DNA of 64,000 nucleotides, from assembly GCA_963818685.1 (NCBI GenBank), contig CAWFTJ010000002.1, forward strand, positions 310,001 to 374,000, written 5' to 3'. How positions within the stretch are numbered: the stretch's first letter is position 1; each line of letters opens with the position of its first letter. Below are positions 24,944-33,695 of this stretch, one piece after another. Under the pieces are notes generated by a model. It had not been told where the DNA came from. It searched no databases and saw only the letters and a list, made by a program, of their open reading frames with translations. This stretch comes from CAJCJE01 sp963818685 (GTDB lineage: Bacteria > Actinomycetota > Actinomycetes > Mycobacteriales > Pseudonocardiaceae). Made by a program: the position numbers and the translations under genes.

Positions 24944-26059
24944 ATGTCGTCGAGCACCGCGCCGCCCGACCCAACGCCAACCGGGCAGGTAGCGGGCGCT
25001 GAGGCGGTCGTCCTGGTCGGTGGCAGAGGCACCAGGCTGCGGCCGTTGACGCTGTCCGCGCCCAAGCCGATGCTGCCAACGGCGGGCGTGCCCTTCCTCA
25101 CCCACCTGCTGTCCAGGATCAAGGCGGCCGGGATCGGTCACGTCGTGCTCGGCACCTCCTACCGGGCCGAGGTGTTCGAGGAGCACTTCGGCGACGGCGC
25201 GGCCCTCGGCCTGGAACTGGAGTACGTGGTCGAGGCGCAGCCGCTGGACACCGCGGGCGGCATCCGCAACGTGGCCGACCGGCTGCGTGAACCCGACGTG
25301 TTCATCTTCAACGGCGATGTCCTCTCCGGCGTCGACCTGCGTGGCCAACTCGCCACCCACCGCGCGAGCGGGGCCGACGTCACGCTGCACCTGGTCAAGG
25401 TGCCTGATCCGCGCCGCTTCGGTTGTGTGCCAACGGATGCCGAGGGGCGGGTCACCGCGTTCCTTGAGAAGACCGAGAATCCGCCGACCGACCAGATCAA
25501 CGCTGGTTGCTACGTCTTCCGCCGCTCGGTGATCGACTCGATTCCGACCGGTCGCCCTGTGTCCGTCGAACGCGAGACCTTCCCTGGTCTGCTTGCCGGC
25601 GGCGCGCGCGTGCAGGGTTATGTGGACAGCTCCTACTGGCTGGATCTCGGCACCCCGGAGGCGTTCGTGCGCGGCTCCGCCGACCTGGTGCGCGGCATCG
25701 CGCCCTCCGACGCGCTGTCCGGCGAACGCGGTGACCGACTGGTCCTGCCCGGCGCCACGGTCGCCGCCGACGCCGTGCTCACCGGCGGCACGGCCATCGG
25801 CGCGGGCGCGAGCGTCGGCGCGGGGGCGCGGGTCGACGGGTCGGTGGTGCTCGACGACGCGGTGATTGCGGCGGGCGCGGTGGTCGAACGCAGCGTGCTC
25901 GGGGTCGGCGCGCGGGTCGGCGCAGGCGCGGTCCTGCGCGACGCCGTCATCGGCGACGGCGCGGTGATCGGCGCGCGCTGCGAACTGCTGCACGGGGCGC
26001 GCGTGTGGCCGGGCGTCGAACTGCCCGAAGCCGGTGTGCGCTTCTCGACGGACGCGTAA
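24944..26059 (+). CDS. manC: Mannose-1-phosphate guanylyltransferase
   Basis: A 371-residue nucleotidyltransferase making GDP-mannose from mannose-1-phosphate and GTP. The N-terminal Rossmann domain has VVLVGGRGTRLRPLTLSAPK (GGxGTRLxPLT...K), FNGDVLSGVDLRGQ and LDLGTPEAFV. The C-terminal 100 residues carry left-handed beta-helix hexapeptide-like repeats rich in Val, Gly and Ala. The ATG at 24944 follows AGGAGG at ideal spacing. The syntenic M. tuberculosis gene is Rv3264c (recalled; named manB there). With manA and pmm in the same window the GDP-mannose route is complete. Confidence 0.88.
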   Translation: MSSSTAPPDPTPTGQVAGAEAVVLVGGRGTRLRPLTLSAPKPMLPTAGVPFLTHLLSRIKAAGIGHVVLGTSYRAEVFEEHFGDGAALGLELEYVVEAQPLDTAGGIRNVADRLREPDVFIFNGDVLSGVDLRGQLATHRASGADVTLHLVKVPDPRRFGCVPTDAEGRVTAFLEKTENPPTDQINAGCYVFRRSVIDSIPTGRPVSVERETFPGLLAGGARVQGYVDSSYWLDLGTPEAFVRGSADLVRGIAPSDALSGERGDRLVLPGATVAADAVLTGGTAIGAGASVGAGARVDGSVVLDDAVIAAGAVVERSVLGVGARVGAGAVLRDAVIGDGAVIGARCELLHGARVWPGVELPEAGVRFSTDA

Positions 26060-26074
26060 AACGGACGAGTGAGC

Positions 26075-27016
26075 ATGACCGAACTCGACGAGCGACCAGT
26101 ATCGGCCGAAGGCATCTCGTGTTCCTGGTCGCCGTCGTTCCCGGTCGACCCCGGCTCGTCGCTCGGCCCGTTGGCGAGAGGCCCAGGCGATCCGACCTAC
26201 CGGGTCGACCAGCGCGGCATCCGCTGGCTGACCGGCAACACGCCGGAGGGCCCCGGCACCATCGGGCTGGTCCGCGACAGCGCCGGCCGGTTCACCGCGA
26301 CCGCATGGGGCGCTGGCGCGGAACGGCTGATCGCCGGGTTCCCCGCGCTGCTCGGCGCCGCCGACGACGACACCGGTTTCGTCGCGCACCACCCGCTGGT
26401 CGAAGACACCCGCAAACGCTTGCCAGGTTTGCGGCTCGGCGCCACCGGCCGCGTCTGGGACGTGCTCGTCGGCGCGATCCTGGAACAGAAGGTCACCGGC
26501 ATCGAGGCGCACCGATCGTGGCGCGAACTCGCCCGCCGGTTCGGCACCCCGGCGCCCGGCCCCGCCCCGGCAGGCATGCGCACGCCGCCGAGCCCGACCC
26601 GACTGCTCGGCATCACCGACTGGGAATGGCACCGGGCAGGCGTGGACGGCGCCCGTCGCCGCGCGCTGGTGGCCGCGGCACAGGTCGCGCACCGGCTCGA
26701 ACGCGCGGCCGAACTGCGTGGTACAGAAGGACGCAAGCTGCTCCGGCTGATCCCCGGCATCGGCGTGTGGACCGCGGCCGAGGTCGCGCAACGCGCCTGG
26801 GGCGACCCGGACGCGGTCAGCGTCGGCGACCTGCACGTCCCGCGCACGGTCGGCTACGCGCTCGTCGGCCATTCGCTCGACGACGCCGGCATGCTTGAGG
26901 TGCTCGCCCCGTACGCGCCGCAGCGGCAGCGCGCGGTCCGCTACATCGAGGCGTCCGGTTTCCGCAGGCCCCGTTTTGGCCCGCGCTACAGCCCGCGCGA
27001 CTACCGCGGCTTCTGA
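26075..27016 (+). CDS. DNA-3-methyladenine glycosylase II (AlkA-like)
   Basis: A 313-residue HhH-GPD family base-excision enzyme that removes alkylated purines. The helix-hairpin-helix LLRLIPGIGVWTAAEV is followed by the catalytic Asp region VSVGDLHVP. The N-terminal part contains GAILEQKVTGIEAHRSW, the usual second-helix region. ATG 26075 with GGACGAG upstream is preferred; GTG 26069 is equally in frame. It starts shortly after manC and may be co-transcribed. Confidence 0.85.
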   Translation: MTELDERPVSAEGISCSWSPSFPVDPGSSLGPLARGPGDPTYRVDQRGIRWLTGNTPEGPGTIGLVRDSAGRFTATAWGAGAERLIAGFPALLGAADDDTGFVAHHPLVEDTRKRLPGLRLGATGRVWDVLVGAILEQKVTGIEAHRSWRELARRFGTPAPGPAPAGMRTPPSPTRLLGITDWEWHRAGVDGARRRALVAAAQVAHRLERAAELRGTEGRKLLRLIPGIGVWTAAEVAQRAWGDPDAVSVGDLHVPRTVGYALVGHSLDDAGMLEVLAPYAPQRQRAVRYIEASGFRRPRFGPRYSPRDYRGF

Positions 27017-27092
27017 CCGATTCCTTTGCTCGGCGTCCTTGGTCTACCTGCTCGACGGTGCACACCGAAGCCGAGAAAGAGAGCCGATCGCC

Positions 27093-28085
27093 GTGAGCAC
27101 ACCAGCCACCATGCGCGCCCTACAGCAGACCTCGCACAACGGTCCAGGGGACGCCCTGCTGATCACCGACGCCCCGGTACCCCGCCCTGGCCAGGGCGAA
27201 GTGCTGGTCCGGGTGGTCGTCGCCGGGGTCAACTTCGCCGACATCTCCCGAGCCAACGGCACGTTCCAGGGCGGCCCCAGGCCGCCGTATCTCGCGGGTT
27301 TCGAGGCTGCCGGCGAGGTCGTCGCGGTTGGCGACGGGGTGACCGAACCGCGACCGGGCACGCTGGTCGTCGGCGTCGGATACGGAGCCTTCGCCGAGTA
27401 CATGGTGCTGCCCTCGGCCGCCGCCGTGCCGGTGCCGGCCGGCTGGACCGCCGAGCAGGCACTTGGCCTTGCCGTGAACTGGCCCACCGCGCTCGCCGCG
27501 CTCAGGCCCCTCGGCCGCGTCGCGGCAGGGGAGACCGTGCTGGTCCACGCGGCGGCGGGCGCGACCGGCCAGGCCGCGGTGACCATGGCCAAGCACTACG
27601 GCGCGACGGTCATCGGCACCGCGTCGCCGGGCAAGCACCAGGCCGTGCTGGCACTCGGCGCAGACCACGTGCTGGATTCCCTCGACGACGACCTCGCCGC
27701 CGAGGTGCTGCGGCTGACCGGCGGGGCCGGCGCCGATCTGGTGTTGGAGTCGGCGGGCGACGCCACCTTCGAGGCCAGCCTGGCCGCGACCAGGAGGGTC
27801 ACCGGCCGGGTCATCGTCTACGGCCTGGCAGGCGGCGAAGCCGCGATCACCAACTGGGAGCTGGTGTACAAGCACCAGGTTCAGCTGATCGGCCTGAACA
27901 TCGGCGTGCTGATCGAGGCAACGCCCCGGATCTTCGGCGAGCTGATGGGCGAGCTGTCCGGCCTCATCGCCGACGGCGTCCTGGCACCCGCTCGCCCGAC
28001 CGTCCACGACCTGGCCGACGGTCCCAAGGTGCTGGCGGAACTGGCAGCCAGGGCGACACTTGGCAAACTGGCCCTGCGGCCCTGA
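27093..28085 (+). CDS. Zinc-independent quinone oxidoreductase-like MDR protein
   Basis: A 330-residue medium-chain dehydrogenase/reductase. It has the GroES-like domain (GEVLVRVVVAGVNFADISR, YLAGFEAAGEVVAVG) and the NADPH-binding AAAGATGQAAVTMAKHYGAT. The catalytic-zinc cysteine and structural-zinc cysteines are absent, which fits quinone oxidoreductase rather than alcohol dehydrogenase. GTG 27093 has an AG-rich site upstream; ATG 27111 is an alternative. The next gene, a sigma factor, begins 51 bases later. Confidence 0.87.
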   Translation: MSTPATMRALQQTSHNGPGDALLITDAPVPRPGQGEVLVRVVVAGVNFADISRANGTFQGGPRPPYLAGFEAAGEVVAVGDGVTEPRPGTLVVGVGYGAFAEYMVLPSAAAVPVPAGWTAEQALGLAVNWPTALAALRPLGRVAAGETVLVHAAAGATGQAAVTMAKHYGATVIGTASPGKHQAVLALGADHVLDSLDDDLAAEVLRLTGGAGADLVLESAGDATFEASLAATRRVTGRVIVYGLAGGEAAITNWELVYKHQVQLIGLNIGVLIEATPRIFGELMGELSGLIADGVLAPARPTVHDLADGPKVLAELAARATLGKLALRP

Positions 28086-28136
28086 CCATCGCCCAGCAGA
28101 AGCAGCCCAGCAGGGGCAGCCGAGTAGGAGTAGCGC

Positions 28137-29129
28137 ATGACGGCGCACGCGCGGGAGGCGGCGAACCAGGACCGGTTCGCCGCCGAGACCGAGCGGTTCC
28201 GCCGCGAACTGCTGGCGCACTGCTACCGCCTGGTCGGCTCGGCGCACGACGCGGAAGACCTGGTGCAGGAGACGTACCTGCGGGCATGGCGTGGCTATGC
28301 GGGCTTCGAGGGTCGTGCGTCGATGCGGTCGTGGCTGTACAAGATCGCCACCAACGTCTGCCTTACCGCGTTGCACCGGCGCCCGATCAGGGTGGTGCCG
28401 GCTGGCCTGACCGGTCCCAACGAAGGACCCGTTCGCCAGCCGAGGGTTGCCTCTGGCGACGTCTCCTGGCTGGAACCGTTGCCGGACCAGTGGATTACGT
28501 CACCCGCCGACGATCCGGCCTCGGCCGTGGTCGCCCGGGAGTCGCTCCGGTTGGCGCTGATCGCGAGCCTGCAACACCTGCCAGCCCGCCAGCGCGCGAT
28601 CCTCATCATGCGTGAGGTGCTGGCGTTCTCGGCGGCCGAGACCGCGGAGATCCTCGGCACCACCACGGTGGCCGTGAAGAGCGGCCTGCAACGCGCACGG
28701 GCCCGGCTGGACGAACTGGGGCCCGCACCCGAGGACCTGCTTGAACCGACCGACCAGCGGGCGCGGGCGCTGCTCGACGACTACATCGCGGCCTTCGAGC
28801 GCGCCGATGCCGCACTGCTGGAACAGGTGCTGCGCACGGACGCCACGTTGGAGGCGACGCCGTTCCGCGACTGGCAGGCCGGCCGGGTGAACTGCATCCG
28901 ACTGCTCGACACGTATGTGATGGGCGAGCCTGGCGACTGGCGCATGATCCCCACCACGGCCAACGGCCAACCCGCCGCCGTCGAGTACTACCGCGACGCG
29001 GACGGCGTGCTGCGGGGCAGCGGCATCGTGACGCTGACCGCGACCGCCACCGGCATCGCCAGGGTGATCTCGTTCCACGACCCGACGCTGGTCGCGCTGT
29101 TCGGCTTCCCGGACGTGCTCGCAGACTGA
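28137..29129 (+). CDS. ECF sigma factor with SnoaL-like C-terminal domain (SigG/TIGR02960-like)
   Basis: A 330-residue protein. Sigma region 2 (about 20-90: HCYRLVGSAHDAEDLVQETY, RAWRGYAGFEGRASMRSWLY) and region 4 (about 140-195: LPARQRAILIMREVLAFSAA, then TAEILGTTTVAVKSGLQRAR) precede a C-terminal SnoaL/NTF2-like domain (about 205-325). This layout defines the SigG/SigJ-like actinobacterial ECF groups, in which the extra domain regulates activity instead of a separate anti-sigma factor. No anti-sigma gene is adjacent. It converges on the NUDIX gene with one base between. Confidence 0.9.
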   Translation: MTAHAREAANQDRFAAETERFRRELLAHCYRLVGSAHDAEDLVQETYLRAWRGYAGFEGRASMRSWLYKIATNVCLTALHRRPIRVVPAGLTGPNEGPVRQPRVASGDVSWLEPLPDQWITSPADDPASAVVARESLRLALIASLQHLPARQRAILIMREVLAFSAAETAEILGTTTVAVKSGLQRARARLDELGPAPEDLLEPTDQRARALLDDYIAAFERADAALLEQVLRTDATLEATPFRDWQAGRVNCIRLLDTYVMGEPGDWRMIPTTANGQPAAVEYYRDADGVLRGSGIVTLTATATGIARVISFHDPTLVALFGFPDVLAD

Positions 29130-29130
29130 T

Positions 29131-29685
29131 TCATCGACCGGTTCTGGCCAGGGCCGCCGTGATCAGGTCGTCGAGGTCGCTTGGTTCGGCACCGGGCAGT
29201 TGGGTGATGGGCCACCACTGGAGGTCGATCGACTCGGCGCTGCGCACGGGCTGCGCGCCGACCGGGGCGCGCAACAGGAACCGGACGTCGAAGTGGCGGG
29301 TCGGCACGCCGAGCGAGCAGGTGACCGGGTGCACGTCCAGGTGCAGCGGTTCGGGTTCCAGGCGCAGGCCGGGGATGCCGGACTCCTCGGTGGCCTCGCG
29401 CAGCGCGGCGCCGGCCAGGGTTTCGTCATCGGCCTCGCAGTGGCCGCCGAGTTGCAGCCAGCGGCCGACCCTCGGGTGCAGGGTGAGCAGGACCTGTTCG
29501 GCGGCCGCGTCGAGCACCAGCGCGGACGCGGTCACGTGACCGGCAGCGCACGAGCGGGCACACGAGTCGGGGCGGGCGTCCAGGAAGCCGAGGAACGCCT
29601 GACGCAGCGGCTCCTGGCCGGGCCCGGTCGGGCGCCAGCGGTCCAATACCGTCAGCGCGTCGTCATGCGGCCCGAAACTCGTCAC
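29131..29685 (-). CDS. NUDIX hydrolase coupled to fbiB
   Basis: A 184-residue NUDIX protein. The box reads ETLAGAALREATEESGI, keeping the REUxEExGU core; the opening Gly position reads His as part of GGH, a common subtype. The substrate is unknown. GTG 29685 overlaps the fbiB stop by four bases (GTGA), so it is translated as the third gene of fbiA-fbiB-nudix. That linkage suggests, without proof, a link to F420 or GTP-derived intermediates. Confidence 0.85.
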   Translation of the reverse strand: MTSFGPHDDALTVLDRWRPTGPGQEPLRQAFLGFLDARPDSCARSCAAGHVTASALVLDAAAEQVLLTLHPRVGRWLQLGGHCEADDETLAGAALREATEESGIPGLRLEPEPLHLDVHPVTCSLGVPTRHFDVRFLLRAPVGAQPVRSAESIDLQWWPITQLPGAEPSDLDDLITAALARTGR

Positions 29686-31037
29686 AGCTCTACCAGGAAC
29701 TCGCCGTCGCCCCGAGGCTCGCGCGGCGCGAGCGGGCCGTCCGCCGGGTGGCCGACGGCGACCGCGCCGAGCGGGGCCCAGTCGGCTGGCAGGTCCAGCA
29801 CGCCGCGGACGACGTCGGGCGCGAACAGGGTGGAGGAGACCCAGCACGAGCCGAGGCCCTCTGCGGCGAGCGCGACCAGCAGGCCCTGCACCGCGGCGCC
29901 AGCGGCCACGGTGAACATGGCCGCCTCCGCGCTGCCGCGTCGCTCGTCCGGGTACTCGTGCGCGCCGTCGGGGACGCGGAACGGGAGGACGAGTTCGGCG
30001 GCGCCGTAGAGGATCTCGCCTCTGGCGACCCTGCGGTCGATGCGTTCCTCGCTCCAGCCGTCGCCGCGCAGGTCGGCGCGCCAGGCGGCACGCATCGCGT
30101 CGAGCAGTTTGGCGCGCAGCTGGCGGTTGCGTACCCAGACGAACCGGACCGGGTGGGTGTGGTGTGGCGCGGGCGCGGTCAGGCCGACGGCGATGGCGCG
30201 GCGCAGCGTGTCCGGGTCGACCGGGGCCGCGCTGAACGAGCGGATCGAGCGGCGCAGCAGCACCGCCTCCCGCCTGCCCTGCGCGATCGCCTCGGCGGTG
30301 CCCAGGGCGAACAGGTCCTCGTTGCCGGGCCGGAGCAGGTCACGCGCGGTGGAGCCGTCGTCCACGACGGACAGTCCGCGGACCACGGCGACGGGCAGGC
30401 CGCCGAGTTTGCCCTTGACCAGGTCGGCGGCCGCGGCGATCTCGTCGGCGAGCGCGACCTCGGTGACGGCGAGTTCGTTGCCCTGGCCGTCGATGGTGCC
30501 GGCGTAGCGGTGCAACACGCGCAGGCCGGCCGAGCCGATCGCGGCGTCGACCTGGCCCATCCGCCAGGCGCGGCCCATGGTGTCGGTGACGACGACGGCG
30601 ACCCGCACGCCGAGCAGCGAACCCAGCGCGTCCCGCAGTGTGGCGGCGGAGGCGTCCGGGTTCTCCGGGAGCAGGGCGACCTCGCCGGAGGCGACATTGG
30701 ACGCGTCGACGCCGCTGGCGGCCTGCACGATGCCGAGCTTGTTCTCGGTGATCATGTAGCTCTCGCCGTAGCGGGCGACGACCCGCACGGCCTCGGACCG
30801 GACCAGCTCGCGCCGGGCGGCCTCGCGGCCCGCTGGATCGGCCGGCACCGCGACCAGTCGACCCTCTACTTTGGACAAGATCTTGCTTGTGACAACGAGC
30901 ACGTCGCCGTCGCGCAGCCAGGGCGCGGCGGCCGCGATCGCGGCGGCCAGGTCGTCGCCGGGGCGGAACTCGGGCAAACCGGCGATCGGCAGGATTTCGA
31001 CGCTCGCGCTCGCGTGGTCCTCGACTGGGGTGGTCAT
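29682..31037 (-). CDS. fbiB: Bifunctional F420 biosynthesis protein FbiB
   Basis: A 451-residue protein with an N-terminal CofE-like F420-0:gamma-glutamyl ligase domain (about 15-250: GDVLVVTSKILSKVEGRLV, VVVTDTMGRAWRMGQVD, VADE-like LADEIAAAADLVKGK) and a C-terminal nitroreductase-like FMN domain (about 265-440: RRSIRSFSAAPVD, AAGAAVQGLLVALAAEGLGS). FbiB reduces dehydro-F420-0 and adds the glutamate tail. Start ATG overlaps the fbiA stop (ATGA), and its own stop overlaps the NUDIX start. Confidence 0.95.
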   Translation of the reverse strand: MTTPVEDHASASVEILPIAGLPEFRPGDDLAAAIAAAAPWLRDGDVLVVTSKILSKVEGRLVAVPADPAGREAARRELVRSEAVRVVARYGESYMITENKLGIVQAASGVDASNVASGEVALLPENPDASAATLRDALGSLLGVRVAVVVTDTMGRAWRMGQVDAAIGSAGLRVLHRYAGTIDGQGNELAVTEVALADEIAAAADLVKGKLGGLPVAVVRGLSVVDDGSTARDLLRPGNEDLFALGTAEAIAQGRREAVLLRRSIRSFSAAPVDPDTLRRAIAVGLTAPAPHHTHPVRFVWVRNRQLRAKLLDAMRAAWRADLRGDGWSEERIDRRVARGEILYGAAELVLPFRVPDGAHEYPDERRGSAEAAMFTVAAGAAVQGLLVALAAEGLGSCWVSSTLFAPDVVRGVLDLPADWAPLGAVAVGHPADGPLAPREPRGDGEFLVEL

Positions 31038-32056
31038 AGCGATACTCCGGCCAGTTCAAGGGCGGCGCGGGCCATCTCGGCGGTCGCGTCCACATCGGAC
31101 ATCAGCAGCGGCACCGCGCGCACCCGCACCCCGGGCACCTCGGCGGTGTCGGACTTGTGGATCAGCCAGCCGTCCAGGATGCCGGTCTCGGACTCGGTGC
31201 GGGAGCCGAGGTAGCCACCGACCGCCTCGGCGGTGGTCGGCACGTTGATCGCGGCGAGGCACGCGTCGGCCATGCCGCGCACCGGGCGGTCGCCGACGAT
31301 CGGGGACAACCCGATCACCGGGGCCCTGCCCTCGCGCAGCGCCTGCCGGATGCCGGGCACGGCCAGCACGGTGCCGATGCTCACCACCGGGTTCGACGGC
31401 GCGAGCAGCACCACGTCCGCCTCGGCGATCGCGTCCAGCACACCGGGCGCCGGCTTGGACTCCTCGGCGCCGACCGGGACGATCGAGTGCGCGGGCAGTT
31501 CGGCGTGGTAGCGGACCCACCACTCCTGGAAGTGCACCGCCCTACGCTCGGTCTCGCCACCGTGCTCGGTCTCACCGCCGTCGGCACCGGGCACGTCCAC
31601 CACGACATGCGTCTCGACCCGGTCGTCGCTCATCGGCAGCAGGCGCACACCGGGCTGCCAGCGGTCGCACAGCGCCTCGGTGACCGCAGAGAGCGGATAG
31701 CCCGCGCGGATCATCCTGGTCCGGACCAGGTGGGTGGCGATGTCCCGGTCGCCGAGCCCGAACCAGGTCGGATCGGCCCCGTACGCGGCCAGTTCCTCCC
31801 GGACCGCCCAGGTCTCGTTGGCCCGGCCCCAACCCCGCGAGGTCTCGATCCCGCCACCCAGCGTGTACATGCAGGTGTCCAGGTCTGGGCAGATCCGCAA
31901 CCCGTGCATCCACAGGTCGTCCCCGGTGTTCACCACCGCGGTGACCTGATGTTCCGCGTTCTCCGTCGGTCCGACCGGGTTGAGCCCGAGCGCGTGCTTC
32001 ACACCGAGCAGGAACCGCGCCCCGCCAACTCCACCGACTGCTACGACCACCTTCAC
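31034..32056 (-). CDS. fbiA: F420 biosynthesis phospholactate/phosphoenolpyruvate transferase FbiA
   Basis: A 340-residue CofD/FbiA family protein that joins the activated 2- or 3-carbon moiety to Fo. It shows VVVAVGGVGGARFLLGVKHA at the start, VVNTGDDLWMHGLRICPDLD and GLGDRDIATHLVRT, all family hallmarks. The GTG at 32056 is chosen from these motifs; the reading frame is open upstream to 32998 only because it runs into the frameshifted protease gene. fbiB begins within its stop codon. Confidence 0.94.
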   Translation of the reverse strand: MKVVVAVGGVGGARFLLGVKHALGLNPVGPTENAEHQVTAVVNTGDDLWMHGLRICPDLDTCMYTLGGGIETSRGWGRANETWAVREELAAYGADPTWFGLGDRDIATHLVRTRMIRAGYPLSAVTEALCDRWQPGVRLLPMSDDRVETHVVVDVPGADGGETEHGGETERRAVHFQEWWVRYHAELPAHSIVPVGAEESKPAPGVLDAIAEADVVLLAPSNPVVSIGTVLAVPGIRQALREGRAPVIGLSPIVGDRPVRGMADACLAAINVPTTAEAVGGYLGSRTESETGILDGWLIHKSDTAEVPGVRVRAVPLLMSDVDATAEMARAALELAGVSL

Positions 32057-32145
32057 AGAGGGGCATCCTCGCACGTGCTCATGGGTCACCGGACGGCCAC
32101 CCGCCTGGTGGGAACGATCAAGCGAGCGGCAGTGTTCCCGCCAGC

Positions 32146-32911
32146 TCAGTGCCGCCAGAACAGGAACGTGGTCTGGCCGAGATGGGCAAGGGCCGGGATG
32201 CCGTTGAACGCGCCGAAGATGGCGTCGGCGCCGTCGTAGAGCAGCTGGCCGAGGCCGGGCAGGCCGACCAGGACGGCGAAGAGCACCAGCGGTGCCCACG
32301 GTCGCGCCATCGCGCCGAACCGCCTTGCCTCCTGCGAGAGCCACGGCTCGATGGCGCCCCAGCCGTCCAGGCCGGGGACGGGCAGGATGTTGATGATGAA
32401 CGCGACGAACTGTAGTTCGGCGAGGTAGGACAGGGCCATCGCCAGCGGCGAGCCGAGGCCGCTGAACACGTCCGGCCAGACCGCGCCGGTGATCTCGCGT
32501 CAGCACGATGCCCACGACCAGGTTGGACAGTGGTCCGGCCAGCGAGACAAGGCAGTCCATCTTGCGGGAGCGGATCGCGTGGTGGTTGACCCACACCGCG
32601 CCGCCGGGCAGCGGGACGCCACCGATCAGCAGGAACAGCGCGGGCAGTAGCAGGCTGAACACCGGATCGGTGTAGCGGCGCGGGTCGAGGTTGAGATATC
32701 CCTTGGCCCGCACCGAGAAGTCGCCGCCCTTCAACGCCGTGTAGGCGTGCGCGAACTCGTGCAGGCACAGCGAGAAGCCCCAGCCGCCGAGCACCAGCAG
32801 CACGGTGCCGGCCGTCACCGCGGCGGAGGAGTTGACCGTGCACAGCAGGGCGCCGCCGATGGCGACGACGATGATGAGGAGGAACAGCGGGCTGACGACT
32901 GGTCGCTTCAC
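32146..32911 (-). pseudogene. Site-2 protease (M50) family membrane protein, frameshifted
   Basis: The N-terminal part (from GTG 32911) has three or more helices and the M50 motif HEFAHAYTALKGGDFSVRAK (HExxH), then LVSLAGPLSNLVVGIVL. The continuation, FSGLGSPLAMALSYLAELQF and NILPVPGLDGWG (the second metal-site region, NxxPxPxLDG), is in another frame down to 32146. The length is one base over a multiple of three; removing one base near 32495-32502 restores about 254 residues. It may be sequencing error. 89 bases upstream of fbiA; divergent from whiB2. Confidence 0.85.
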
Positions 32912-33066
32912 CGGACCAGTCTGCCGCGTTGTTGATCCCGGCGTCCGCCGGTACCGGATTTCCACCGTGACCGGACCGAAATTTTCGCGTGCCCACAACG
33001 GACACCCCTGGCCCTCACTGCCACATTTTCGACGCGTCCGGTGTCCCCCGCTCGGGTTGACTTCGC

Positions 33067-33095
33067 TTGACCGCCTGGCATGACACGGGTGTAAT
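33067..33095 (+). promoter_or_regulatory. Candidate sigma-70-type promoter of whiB2
   Basis: TTGACC (33067-33072), a 17-base spacer and TGTAAT (33090-33095) lie 85 bases before the whiB2 start, giving a leader of about 75-80 bases with an AGGAGG site. The 268-base gap between the protease gene and whiB2 otherwise shows no gene. Confidence 0.5.
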
Positions 33096-33179
33096 CACAT
33101 TGGTGTCATTCATCGCCAACGTCCGGCGGCGAATGGTGTCCGCCATCGGGGAGTGCGGAAAGGCAGGAGGCGGACGGGG

Positions 33180-33494
33180 ATGTCAGAAGTAGCAGAAGAG
33201 CGGGTCGTGGAGTGGGACGACACGCCAACCGAGGAACTGGGTGTCCTCGTCGACCTCTTCGAGGTCACCGACGAGGAACAGGAATGGCAGGAACGCGCGC
33301 TGTGCGCGCAGACCGACCCGGAGGCGTTCTTCCCGGAGAAGGGCGGTTCCACCCGCGAGGCCAAGCGCATCTGCCTGGGCTGCGAGGTGCGTTCCGAGTG
33401 CCTGGAGTACGCGCTCGAACACGATGAGCGGTTCGGTATCTGGGGCGGCCTTTCCGAGCGGGAGCGCCGCAAGCTCAAGAAGCGCGCGGTGTGA
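33180..33494 (+). CDS. whiB2: WhiB-family iron-sulfur regulator WhiB2
   Basis: A 104-residue WhiB protein, required for septation and cell division in mycobacteria (WhmD) and sporulation in Streptomyces (WhiB). The 4Fe-4S ligands are C42, C65, C68 and C74 (C-x22-C-x2-C-x5-C), followed by the GIWGG turn (86-90) and the basic C-terminus ERERRKLKKRAV. The ATG at 33180 has AGGAGG about 9 bases upstream. Its position next to fbiA/fbiB is conserved in Actinobacteria. Confidence 0.96.
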   Translation: MSEVAEERVVEWDDTPTEELGVLVDLFEVTDEEQEWQERALCAQTDPEAFFPEKGGSTREAKRICLGCEVRSECLEYALEHDERFGIWGGLSERERRKLKKRAV

Positions 33495-33518
33495 CGCACA
33501 TCTGAGAGGGCACGGGTC

Positions 33519-33540
33519 ACGTCGGTTGAGGGGCCGACGT
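33519..33540 (+). terminator. Possible terminator hairpin after whiB2
   Basis: Arms ACGTCGG and CCGACGT form a perfect 7-bp stem around an 8-base loop, 25 bases after the whiB2 stop. No T-run follows. The rest of the 201-base gap to the next gene shows nothing else. Confidence 0.4.
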
Positions 33541-33695
33541 ACTGTGTCTGTTCTGGTGCGCCGCAGCGCAGCGCCGTGACCGCGACTGGAGTTCATGATC
33601 GCCCGGTGTGGTGTAACTCGGACGGGTGGTTTTCCCCCTGAGTTCAAGCCAACGTCGAAGCCGACGTTCCGGCCCCGGCGCGACGGTGCGCGCTA

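Noticed and set aside
24899..26872. 657-codon minus-strand frame over manC and the AlkA-like gene
   Set aside because: Mirror frame of two recognised genes.
32057..32998. FbiA with a 314-residue N-terminal membrane extension
   Set aside because: The extension is the first part of the frameshifted site-2 protease gene; normal FbiA starts at 32056.
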